A stretch of 32,832 bases of DNA. Source: Lachnospiraceae bacterium. GTDB lineage: Bacteria > Bacillota > Clostridia > Lachnospirales > Lachnospiraceae. The number at the start of each line of letters is the position of its first letter. The first letter of the stretch is position 1. The stretch is from the NCBI GenBank assembly GCA_017538995.1, contig JAFYHV010000032.1:1-32832 (forward strand). Reading direction: 5' to 3'. Below the pieces are notes generated by a model. That model worked only from the letters and a program-made list of their open reading frames with translations, was not told the origin of the DNA and did not search any database. This document shows, piece after piece, positions 7,046 through 14,319 of the stretch. The translations under genes and the position numbers were made by a program.

Positions 7046-9079
7046 TTAATCGGCAAGTTTAACCTGATCCTTGTTTTCGATATACTTTGAAGAATTTGTA
7101 ATAACATATTCATAACCGAAAAGCTCAGCATCAACAGCTGTGACTTTATCATCCTGAGCAAGTACGGTTACATCAACTCTTTTTGCTATGTATCTTGAGC
7201 CGAAAGGTGTGCTCTTGGTATCAACAATCAAAACGAAATGACCGCTGTTGTCTTCATGAACTGCGGCATTCGGAACTATTAAGTCGTAATTGGAACTCTT
7301 CTCTCCGACAGAAAGTGTAAGGTTCTGTCCGGGATTAACCGATTCGCCAGAAAGTGAAAATACAAGAATCTTTCCGTCTCTTGAATTGTTTTTGTCGGGC
7401 TGAATGGCAACGAGATTGACATTTAAGTCACCATAGTACCAGGAGTTTTCAACTGATACGGGATCTCCGACTTTAACAGCCTTGGCCTGCTTTGCATTGA
7501 CAGGGAAAGAAAGTTTGTAGCCCTTGCCGTCTATCTGAATGACTGCTGCAGTGCTGCCTGCTTCAATCTTTTCGCCGCCTGAATATGCCAGTGAAGTAAT
7601 TTCACCGGTAACGGGGCTTTTAATCTCTCCGCCGAGTGCTTTGGCTTCAAGGTCCTTAATCTGTTTTTCCTTCTTAAGAATTTCCTGATATTTTGATTCA
7701 AGACCCATCTTGGTCTTTTCTGTCGAAAGGTAATCTGCTCTGGAAGCTTCAAGTTTCTCAATCTTTGATTTAAGGTCGCCGATTTCAACAGACATGTCAT
7801 ATTCCTGTTTCTTGAGGTTCTGATAATTCTGATTATTCTGGTTGTTTGAAGAATTTGCAGAATTCTTTTTGTTTGTAAGATTTGTATTTGCCTGATTAAG
7901 TGCAGCCTGCTTTGCGTTAACATCTGCCTGAGCATTAGAAATCTGCTCATCGGTAGGAGCATTGGCGGAAAGTGCGTTTGCTTCGTCCATTGCTGTCTTG
8001 GCTGTATTTAAAGCAGCTTCCGCATCCTCTTTGTTTTTCTTGCAGGTATTGTAATTCTTTTCCGCGTCATCCTTTGCTGTAAGAGCAGCATCCATTGCAT
8101 CTTTTGCAGAGTTCATTGCTGTCTCGGCTTTGTTCATGGCTGCTTCGGCATCTTTCATATCCTGCTCTTTGGTCGGATCTGCATTAAAAGCTTCTTTGGC
8201 ATTATAGTATGCCGTCTTTGCATTGTTATAATCGGTTGTTTTGGTCTGATAATCATTATATTTGTTTGCATAATCCGACTTCTTGGTTTCATAATCGGCC
8301 TCTGCTTCGTCAAATAATGTTTTTACGCCCTTCTTGCTGTCTGTTCCGTAGAAATTGTCTTTTTCTGCGTTGTAGTTTGCCAGAGCATCACTCTTGGCCT
8401 TTGCAATCTGTACTGCCTGGGATTTTGCTTCGTTTAAACTGTTCAAAATGCTCTTTGCACTGTCAAGCGCAGTCTGAGCATCTTCCACAGCCTTTTCCTC
8501 TGCGGAACAATCAACTGTTGTTGAAGAACCTGAAGGATCGGTTACAGAAATCTGATGTTCAACTTCGGAATGCTTCTTTTCTTTTTCTTCAAGCTGGGAC
8601 TTTAACGAATTAATTTCAGCGTCCTTGCTTTCAAGAGTACTTAAAATTGTTCCCGTGGCATTCTTAACGCCTGCCTCGACACTTGCAACTTCTGCCTGTG
8701 TCAGACCGCTTTCAAGGATTGTGAGTTCATATTCACTCTTTAAACTTTCGAGTTCGTTTTTAGCAGTGGTAAGTTCCTCGCTTGTTTCTCCTAAAAGATA
8801 ATAAATGATATCGCCTTCCTCAACATGATCTCCCACGCGAACGGGGCAGCTTTTAACTTTTCTGGTCTCATCGATAATAAGATTGTACGGATCTTCCGCC
8901 TCAACGACACCGTCTCCTCTTACCTGTGTAGTTACCGGTCCGCTTGTTACGGACTGCGTACTAACTTCGGGAAGCGTTCTGTTCATAATGGTATTGGAAA
9001 AAAATGTGAGAATTAACATTATCACAAGAAAAACAATTGCTATATTTTTAATGACTTCTCTCTTCTTCAAACTTTTCAT
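7046..9079 (-). CDS. HlyD/RND-type membrane fusion (adaptor) protein with long coiled coil
   Basis: This 677-residue protein has one N-terminal membrane helix (about 11-30), then the first half of a biotinyl-lipoyl-like domain (70-98, with VRVGDHVEEGDIIYYL). A very long Ala/Lys/Glu/Asp-rich coiled coil spans about 100-480, broken by an Asn/Gln-rich stretch (406-420). The second lipoyl half follows (GEIKSPVTGEITSLAYSGGE, 484-503), then beta-barrel domains to the end (IVPNAAVHED...). This is the layout of adaptors that work with MacB-type or other export machinery, here in an apparently Gram-positive cell. The start has a TAAGGAGG site. It lies between sugar-type permeases and the MacB-like gene. 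Partners and substrate are inference. Confidence 0.85.
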   Translation of the reverse strand: MKSLKKREVIKNIAIVFLVIMLILTFFSNTIMNRTLPEVSTQSVTSGPVTTQVRGDGVVEAEDPYNLIIDETRKVKSCPVRVGDHVEEGDIIYYLLGETSEELTTAKNELESLKSEYELTILESGLTQAEVASVEAGVKNATGTILSTLESKDAEINSLKSQLEEKEKKHSEVEHQISVTDPSGSSTTVDCSAEEKAVEDAQTALDSAKSILNSLNEAKSQAVQIAKAKSDALANYNAEKDNFYGTDSKKGVKTLFDEAEADYETKKSDYANKYNDYQTKTTDYNNAKTAYYNAKEAFNADPTKEQDMKDAEAAMNKAETAMNSAKDAMDAALTAKDDAEKNYNTCKKNKEDAEAALNTAKTAMDEANALSANAPTDEQISNAQADVNAKQAALNQANTNLTNKKNSANSSNNQNNQNYQNLKKQEYDMSVEIGDLKSKIEKLEASRADYLSTEKTKMGLESKYQEILKKEKQIKDLEAKALGGEIKSPVTGEITSLAYSGGEKIEAGSTAAVIQIDGKGYKLSFPVNAKQAKAVKVGDPVSVENSWYYGDLNVNLVAIQPDKNNSRDGKILVFSLSGESVNPGQNLTLSVGEKSSNYDLIVPNAAVHEDNSGHFVLIVDTKSTPFGSRYIAKRVDVTVLAQDDKVTAVDAELFGYEYVITNSSKYIENKDQVKLAD

Positions 9080-9094
9080 AAAATCCTCCTTAGC

Positions 9095-10018
9095 CTAACC
9101 TTTGACTCCGCCCTGATACGAAATTCCTTCCACGAGATAATCTTCGCCGTACAGGAAAATCAAAAGGCTTGGTACCATATATACGCACGCAACCGCGAAT
9201 GCAAGTCCTATTTCACCCGAGTTAATCTTGCTTAGGAAAATACTTAACGGGTGCAGATACTCGTCTGCTAAAAGTATGAGCGGTTGTTCGACCATGTTCC
9301 AGAAATCTATAAATATCAGTATTGCTACCGAGTAAATCGCTCCTTTGCAGAGAGGAAGACAGATTTTAAGGAATATCTTCCACTCGCTCGCACCGTCCAC
9401 TTTGGCGGCTTCGATGATTGAGGTCGGTATTCTCTTCATGTATTTGGTAAGAAGATAAACCGCAAACGGAGAAAACATTCCGGGAAGCCATATTGCCCAT
9501 CTTGTATCAATAATGTTTAACCACTTTGATACGAGGAAATTAGGAACCAGCGTAACCTGATAAGGCATAAGGCATATGATGATGTAAACGAAAAACAGTA
9601 TTTCCTTTAATCGCCCTTTAAGCCTCATAAAACCATACGATGCCAACAGCGCTATGACTAACTGGAATATCATAATCGGCACCGTATAAATAACCGAGTT
9701 CCAGAATTTGTACAGATAATCGGGGCTTTTAAAAAGTACCGACGAATACTGTTCAAAGCTTACCTTGTTCGGAATAAACTTGATGTAAACCGTATCGCTT
9801 ACAAAAACTTTTCCGCCTTTTTCCGTCGTCGCGAAAATCTTTCCGTAGTTTGCGTTTATTTCCGTTTCGTTCATAAAAGAATTGGTAATCGTCAAAACCG
9901 TCGGAAGCAGGAAGATAATTGCAAATCCGAGTGCTATAATGAAAAGAATCAGAGTTCTTATAATTCTTTTAAAATGTTTTCTGAAACGTAGTCTTTTGTC
10001 TCTTTTGTTCTGATCCAT
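9095..10018 (-). CDS. Sugar ABC transporter permease, MalG-like (CUT1 type)
   Basis: This is an inner-membrane permease of the binding-protein-dependent family, typically importing oligosaccharides. It has a basic N-terminus, about six membrane helices, and the EAA loop that docks with the ATPase: EAAKVDGASEWKIFLKICLP at about residues 203-222. It ends in the MalG-like YLVEGISYQGGVKG. The 307-residue length is usual, with a slightly long extracytoplasmic loop after the first helix. It starts 1 base after its MalF-like partner ends. No ATPase gene is adjacent. CUT1 systems in Firmicutes often share a remote MsmK-type ATPase, so that alone is not odd. Confidence 0.92.
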   Translation of the reverse strand: MDQNKRDKRLRFRKHFKRIIRTLILFIIALGFAIIFLLPTVLTITNSFMNETEINANYGKIFATTEKGGKVFVSDTVYIKFIPNKVSFEQYSSVLFKSPDYLYKFWNSVIYTVPIMIFQLVIALLASYGFMRLKGRLKEILFFVYIIICLMPYQVTLVPNFLVSKWLNIIDTRWAIWLPGMFSPFAVYLLTKYMKRIPTSIIEAAKVDGASEWKIFLKICLPLCKGAIYSVAILIFIDFWNMVEQPLILLADEYLHPLSIFLSKINSGEIGLAFAVACVYMVPSLLIFLYGEDYLVEGISYQGGVKG

Positions 10019-10019
10019 A

Positions 10020-10943
10020 TTAATCCTCCATATCCTTTCCGAAACGGCTTTCCAGAATATAAAGGATTCCGATAATGATAACCATCACGAAGCACATAAT
10101 GATGGCTCCGGACGAAAGTTTCTGATAATCCAGCGAAGTGAACATATTGTTCATAAAATGCTGAAGCGTGTATACAGAATCCGTCGGATAATTGCCTGAT
10201 AAAAGATATACTTCCCTGAATATCTTAAAAGAGTTGATTAAAGACATAATCGTAACAAAAAGAATTGTCGGGGAAAGATATCTGATTTTAACTATAAAAA
10301 AGAGTTTTAACGAATTGGAAGAATCAAGGTATGCAACTTCCATCATTTCTCTGGGTATCGTACCGAGTGCCGCCAGAAAAAGAATCATGTTGTATCCTAA
10401 GTTTTTCCATAAGAAAAGCGCAAGAATAACAAACGGTGCATATATACTTTTTATCCAGTCTATATTGCTTCCGCCGAAAAACTTGACTATCTCATTTATC
10501 GCACCGTTGTAATCAAAGAGCACTCTGAAAACCAGAATGACCGATGCAACGGGAACCATCATGGGTGAAAGAAAAATAGTACGAAACTGTGATGCAAGAG
10601 GTATGCTCTGATCGAGCAAAACTGCCATGAGTAAAGAAATAACCACAGCAAGAGGCACTGCCATAAGCGAAAACTTGAATGTATTTGCGGCAGCTGTTTT
10701 AAAAGCATCGTTATTTAAAATTCTGACATAATTCTGTATGCCCACATAGTTTAATGTAACGGGGTTATCCACTATGGAATAAAACAGAACAACTGCAAAA
10801 GGCACGAGATAAAAGACAGAAACACCTAAAAAAGAGGGCATTAAAAAGAGCGAATCTTTTCTTCTCTCTTTTCTTGCCATCTTTCGTCCGTAAGCCGAAA
10901 GTTTCACTTTCTTAACTTTCTTTTTTTCTTCTTTATTCTTCAT
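10020..10943 (-). CDS. Sugar ABC transporter permease, MalF-like (CUT1 type)
   Basis: This is the partner permease, forming a heterodimer with the MalG-like protein. It has a very basic N-terminus (Lys/Arg-rich for about 30 residues), then about six membrane helices beginning LFLMPSFLGVSVFYLVPF. The EAA-type loop MMEVAYLDSSNSLKLFFIVK is divergent (EVAYLDSS in place of EAAxxDGA). The length of 307 is normal. In most such operons the gene before the MalF-like permease encodes the solute-binding protein; here that place is taken by a short acidic exported protein. The sugar cannot be told from the sequence. Xylo-oligosaccharides are only a guess from the nearby xylanases. Confidence 0.92.
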   Translation of the reverse strand: MKNKEEKKKVKKVKLSAYGRKMARKERRKDSLFLMPSFLGVSVFYLVPFAVVLFYSIVDNPVTLNYVGIQNYVRILNNDAFKTAAANTFKFSLMAVPLAVVISLLMAVLLDQSIPLASQFRTIFLSPMMVPVASVILVFRVLFDYNGAINEIVKFFGGSNIDWIKSIYAPFVILALFLWKNLGYNMILFLAALGTIPREMMEVAYLDSSNSLKLFFIVKIRYLSPTILFVTIMSLINSFKIFREVYLLSGNYPTDSVYTLQHFMNNMFTSLDYQKLSSGAIIMCFVMVIIIGILYILESRFGKDMED

Positions 10944-10960
10944 GTCCTTAATTCTTGTCT

Positions 10961-11581
10961 CTAATTGACAGCTTCATTCAAAAGTGCAAACTCTTCTTCG
11001 TTGCAGCTTCTGCCTTCAGCTTTGCCATAATCCTGATAATGCTTGTAAAGTGCTTCGGCCGAATCTCCGAATACCGCTACGACATCGGGATAGGTCCTTG
11101 CATAAAATTCTGCGTCGAAATTCTCTTCAGCCATTGATGAATTTAAATCGGAATCGCTGTCATCCTCTTCGGCAACCTCGCCGTCAGTCTCTGAATCTTC
11201 ATCAGACTCATCGCCTTCTTCGTCTGATACATCATCGCCTTCTGCTTCTGTATCTTCGGAATCGCCATCCTCTTCTGAAACAATTTCCGCATCTTCGTCA
11301 TTATTTGTATCATCTTCCGTAACAGCTTCCGTGTTTTCAGAAGTTCTTTCTTCTTTCTTTTCGGAAATCTCTTCTTCGGTATCCTCTGCTGTTCCTGCTG
11401 AAGGGTTGTACGCTACTTCTATATAATTTTCGTTTAATTTAACGGGTATTCCCAGATCTTCCTCGGGATAAATGGCCGCCAGTTCCGCATTAACGTCTGT
11501 AACCACGGTCTCACAACCTAAAGTAGCAAAAATCGAAAATGCAAGGGCCACAACCGCTGTTTTAAAAGCGCAGTTTTTCAT
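10961..11581 (-). CDS. Exported acidic protein with EGR-type C-terminal motif
   Basis: I do not recognise a characterised function. The 206 residues begin with a signal-like segment (about 1-32). A cysteine at 23 after ATLG is a poor lipobox, so signal peptidase I cleavage near VNA-EL is equally likely. Residues 64-153 are almost entirely Glu, Asp, Ser and Thr. The C-terminus (155-191) has NFDAEFYARTYPDV, then LYKHYQDYGKAEGR, a short motif I recall from many clostridial surface proteins and glycosidases. The gene is first in a five-gene run with a promoter just upstream and a GGAGAG site. It takes the position of a binding-protein gene but has no binding-protein fold. Confidence 0.8.
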   Translation of the reverse strand: MKNCAFKTAVVALAFSIFATLGCETVVTDVNAELAAIYPEEDLGIPVKLNENYIEVAYNPSAGTAEDTEEEISEKKEERTSENTEAVTEDDTNNDEDAEIVSEEDGDSEDTEAEGDDVSDEEGDESDEDSETDGEVAEEDDSDSDLNSSMAEENFDAEFYARTYPDVVAVFGDSAEALYKHYQDYGKAEGRSCNEEEFALLNEAVN

Positions 11582-11610
11582 ATCCGCTCTCCTTTTCCCA
11601 GTCGATTATT

Positions 11611-11639
11611 ATTGTACTATTTTTTGCCGCATTTGGCAC
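11611..11639 (-). promoter_or_regulatory. Promoter for the acidic-protein/permease/adaptor operon
   Basis: On the minus strand a GTGCCA -35 box (11634-11639) and a TACAAT -10 box (11611-11616) are 17 bases apart. The expected start is near 11604, about 22 bases before the ATG at 11581. It lies directly downstream of the terminator that ends the previous gene, so it marks an operon boundary. Confidence 0.5.
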
Positions 11640-11671
11640 TATAAATTTAGAAAATTCACAATAAATTTGCA

Positions 11672-11701
11672 TAAAAAAGGGGCAGTTAAAAAACCGCCCC
11701 T
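11672..11701 (-). terminator. Intrinsic terminator after the 221-residue gene
   Basis: On the minus strand the stem AGGGGC/GCCCCT (arms 11696-11701 and 11678-11683) extends inward through a G-T pair and GTT/AAC. It is followed at once by a run of six T. It lies about 36 bases after the stop of the gene ending at 11737. It is the clearest intrinsic terminator in the window. Confidence 0.85.
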
Positions 11702-11736
11702 GACTTGTTTTACTCTACTTCAAATCGTCGAAAAAA

Positions 11737-12402
11737 TCAAGTATCAAAAAAATTATGTTCGTAAACAATAATGTGAACTACTTCACTGTCCCAGCCCTCA
11801 ATTATGTAGGATACGTCGCCTCTTGTATAAGGGTCAATGATTCGACCGTCAACAATAAACTCTGTCGCACAGGCACAGGATAAACTGTAAACATTGTTTT
11901 CTTCTGTATCTCTGTCCGATTTGATGTCTCCGACGATGCAGGGAATAATAACTCCGTTTGCAAGCTCAACATCAATATAAGTACCTACCGGTGCATTAAA
12001 ATAAGTGCCTACCGCTATAAGGTATCTGTCTTCGTAAAGTCTGAATCCGTATTTGTCCGTATGAGCTACTTCCTGCAGTTTGTACTGTAGGCTCGGACGA
12101 GAGGTGATGGCCGAATAGTTCTCGTAAGCCTTTTGTCCGTAATAAGGAGCATACTTCGGCAAATCGTAAACCGTGTAGTTTACATTGTAAAGTGCGCCCT
12201 TTGTCAGGACATCGGATTCCAATCTGTTATCGCTGCCGCCAACTATGATATCCGTGTATTTTCTTGAACGCATCTTTTCCATATTAGCATCCGTCTCAAG
12301 CGTATTAATCGTAGTACGAAGGACATAGATGTAGGAAAGAGTAAATACACATATACCAAGAATCGCAGTGGCCGCTACGAACTTCATGGTCTTCTTGAAC
12401 AT
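11737..12402 (-). CDS. Membrane-anchored or secreted protein of unknown function
   Basis: I do not recognise a named family. The 221-residue protein has an N-terminal membrane or signal helix (about 8-28) and the rest is probably outside the cell. A central part (RYLIAVGTYFNAPVGTYIDV, then GVIIPCIVGDIKSDRDT, then CACATEFIVDG) resembles a small beta-barrel module I have seen in Firmicute cell-surface and phage-like proteins, where a conserved GD-x-K and EF-(I/V)-V-D occur. That resemblance is by eye only. It is transcribed alone, with a strong promoter and 5' hairpin upstream and a terminator downstream. It lies 111 bases after the ABC exporter genes. The promoter implies separate control. Confidence 0.75.
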   Translation of the reverse strand: MFKKTMKFVAATAILGICVFTLSYIYVLRTTINTLETDANMEKMRSRKYTDIIVGGSDNRLESDVLTKGALYNVNYTVYDLPKYAPYYGQKAYENYSAITSRPSLQYKLQEVAHTDKYGFRLYEDRYLIAVGTYFNAPVGTYIDVELANGVIIPCIVGDIKSDRDTEENNVYSLSCACATEFIVDGRIIDPYTRGDVSYIIEGWDSEVVHIIVYEHNFFDT

Positions 12403-12446
12403 AAAAATTTTCCTTTAAAATCCCTGAAATGATTATACTTAACAAT

Positions 12447-12501
12447 CCCGCCTTTTCGACGGGTAAATGTTATTTTATCACATTATGTTAACTGATGTCA
12501 A
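12447..12501 (-). promoter_or_regulatory. Strong extended -10 promoter with 5'-terminal hairpin
   Basis: On the minus strand a perfect TTGACA -35 (12496-12501) is 18 bases from a TAAAAT -10 (12472-12477), which is preceded by TGA as an extended -10. The predicted start is near 12465. The transcript would then begin almost immediately with a six-pair stem, CCCGTC/GGCGGG with a GAAAA loop (12447-12463). That could protect the 5' end or be a weak attenuator; the following bases are not a T run. A second TATAAT at 12432-12437 has no good -35. Confidence 0.6.
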
Positions 12502-12513
12502 ATTTTAGGGCTT

Positions 12514-14319
12514 TTATACGGCTTCGGCCTCGTATCTTGATGCCTGAACGCGCCACATTTCGGCATATTTTCCGTTCTTCTTCAAGAGTTCGTCGTGGGA
12601 ACCTTCCTCTATTATTCTGCCCTTTTCAAGCATAATAATTCGGTCTGCATCCCTTGTGGTAGAAAGACGGTGTGATATGTAAAATACGGTCTTGTCTCCC
12701 GCTGCTTCATGCATTGCCTTGTTTAAATTGTACTCGGCAATCGGATCGAGTGCACTTGAAGGCTCATCCATTATAAGAATGTCCGCATCCTTAAAGAATG
12801 CTCTCGCAATGGCAACCTTCTGACTTTCACCGCCCGAGAAATCAACTCCGGCCTCATCGAATTCGGTTGTAACGCTTGTCTCAAGTCCGTTTTCAAGAGC
12901 ATTTAATCTCTCCGAGAAACCGCTTCGCTTAAGCGCCTTCTTTATATTCTCTTTTAATTCGTCATTGTCTTTTATCTCGATATCGTCAAGACACACATTT
13001 TCTGCCAGAGATGCGCCGTACATGTTGAAATCCTGGAATACAACGCCCATTCTTTCGTGATACTTGTTTAAGTTGTAATCCTTTATGTCTTTTCCGTCGT
13101 AAAGAATGGTACCCTCGCTCGGATCGTAGAGTCTCATTAAAAGTTTTATGAGCGTGGTCTTACCCGAACCGTTGTATCCGACTATCGCTATCTTTTCGCC
13201 GGGCTTAACCTTAAGCGAGATATTGTGAAGGATTTCTTCGGACTCGGGTGTATATCTGAAGGATACGTTTTTAAGTTCGAAACTCTTGCAGCCTTTTTCC
13301 ACGTCCTCGCCCGTATCTTTTACGATAACGGGTTCGTATGCAAGGAACGAACGTATTTTATCGATATACATGCTGTTCTCTTTTGCCTTAGCCGGAATGT
13401 CCGAAATGTATCTCATACTTCTTCTTAAGTCTCCGGTTCTGCCCGCGAGAACGATCGCATCGGAGTAACCGAGTTTATGAAGTATGGCAACCTTGTAAAG
13501 AAGGAAAGCCATATAAATCGAATCCGTAATAAGGGTATTTAAAACAAATCGTAAAATAAACAGTAAAAGAACTCTCGCAAAAGATACCTTTTCCTGATTT
13601 TTTATGATGACGTCGTTTGCCTCGCTGAATTCTTTTATGAGCTTATCCTTCATCTCGGGATGAAGTCTCAATTCCTTGGCAAAATCCCTTAAATACATTA
13701 CTCTCGCAACGTAATTTCTTTTTCTTTCAAGCGGATTGACCTTAAGTCTTAAGTTGAAATTAAGTTTATTAAGCAGTTTGTTGAATATCAGTGAAATAAA
13801 GAACGATACCGCCACAAACACGATTCCGGTCCAGTCCGTAAGCAGATAAAAGATACCGCTTGAAATTAAAATCGTGAGGCCCTGAACGCTGAAATCCAAT
13901 AGTTCAAGGAATCTGTCAACGGTACTCTCGCATTCTGCCACCGACAAAACGAATTCGTTGTAATATTCGGGATTGTCGTAGCAGGATAGATCAAGTTCTG
14001 CCGCTTTGGCATACATTTTATCTTTCAGAGCTTTGTATAATCTGGGTTTGAACTTCTGTATCCAGCACTGCTGGTAAAATCCGTCGGGCGTAAAGGTAAT
14101 GATGGTAAGTATAAGAATGATTACTACCACAATGAACGCCTTGATAAACGGCTCATTATACTCCGCACAGCGTAAAACATATCTGATGCCGAGCGTATGC
14201 TCAATGAAAATCATAAACTGATATCTGAACGCATTGTAGAGCACGTAAATCATGTATACGGGAGCTTCCTTAAAGAGGACTTTCCAGAGGAAGATATGGT
14301 TAGCTATGGTTCTTTTCAT
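12514..14319 (-). CDS. ABC exporter half-transporter (membrane plus ATPase), second of pair
   Basis: This is a type IV ABC exporter half: a transmembrane domain (about 1-330, with hydrophobic helices near 20-38, 60-77, 143-180 and 247-280) followed by an ATPase domain. The ATPase has Walker A GYNGSGKTT (381-389), the signature SGGES (495-499), Walker B ILIMDEP (514-520) and the switch histidine H550, so the site looks intact. The ATG overlaps the stop of the upstream half by 4 bases, and its AGGAGGA site lies inside the partner's last codons, so the two are probably made together as a heterodimer. The substrate (lipid, peptide or drug) cannot be told. Confidence 0.92.
   Translation of the reverse strand: MKRTIANHIFLWKVLFKEAPVYMIYVLYNAFRYQFMIFIEHTLGIRYVLRCAEYNEPFIKAFIVVVIILILTIITFTPDGFYQQCWIQKFKPRLYKALKDKMYAKAAELDLSCYDNPEYYNEFVLSVAECESTVDRFLELLDFSVQGLTILISSGIFYLLTDWTGIVFVAVSFFISLIFNKLLNKLNFNLRLKVNPLERKRNYVARVMYLRDFAKELRLHPEMKDKLIKEFSEANDVIIKNQEKVSFARVLLLFILRFVLNTLITDSIYMAFLLYKVAILHKLGYSDAIVLAGRTGDLRRSMRYISDIPAKAKENSMYIDKIRSFLAYEPVIVKDTGEDVEKGCKSFELKNVSFRYTPESEEILHNISLKVKPGEKIAIVGYNGSGKTTLIKLLMRLYDPSEGTILYDGKDIKDYNLNKYHERMGVVFQDFNMYGASLAENVCLDDIEIKDNDELKENIKKALKRSGFSERLNALENGLETSVTTEFDEAGVDFSGGESQKVAIARAFFKDADILIMDEPSSALDPIAEYNLNKAMHEAAGDKTVFYISHRLSTTRDADRIIMLEKGRIIEEGSHDELLKKNGKYAEMWRVQASRYEAEAV

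Noticed and set aside
7531-7962. 143-codon minus-strand frame inside the adaptor gene
   Set aside because: It is another frame of the coiled-coil region, rich in Arg/Leu/Gln as expected for a shifted repeat, and has no start signal.
12432-12437. TATAAT as the main promoter of the 221-residue gene
   Set aside because: The bases at the -35 position (TCGAAA at 17) fit poorly, while TTGACA-18-TAAAAT with an extended -10 lies just upstream.
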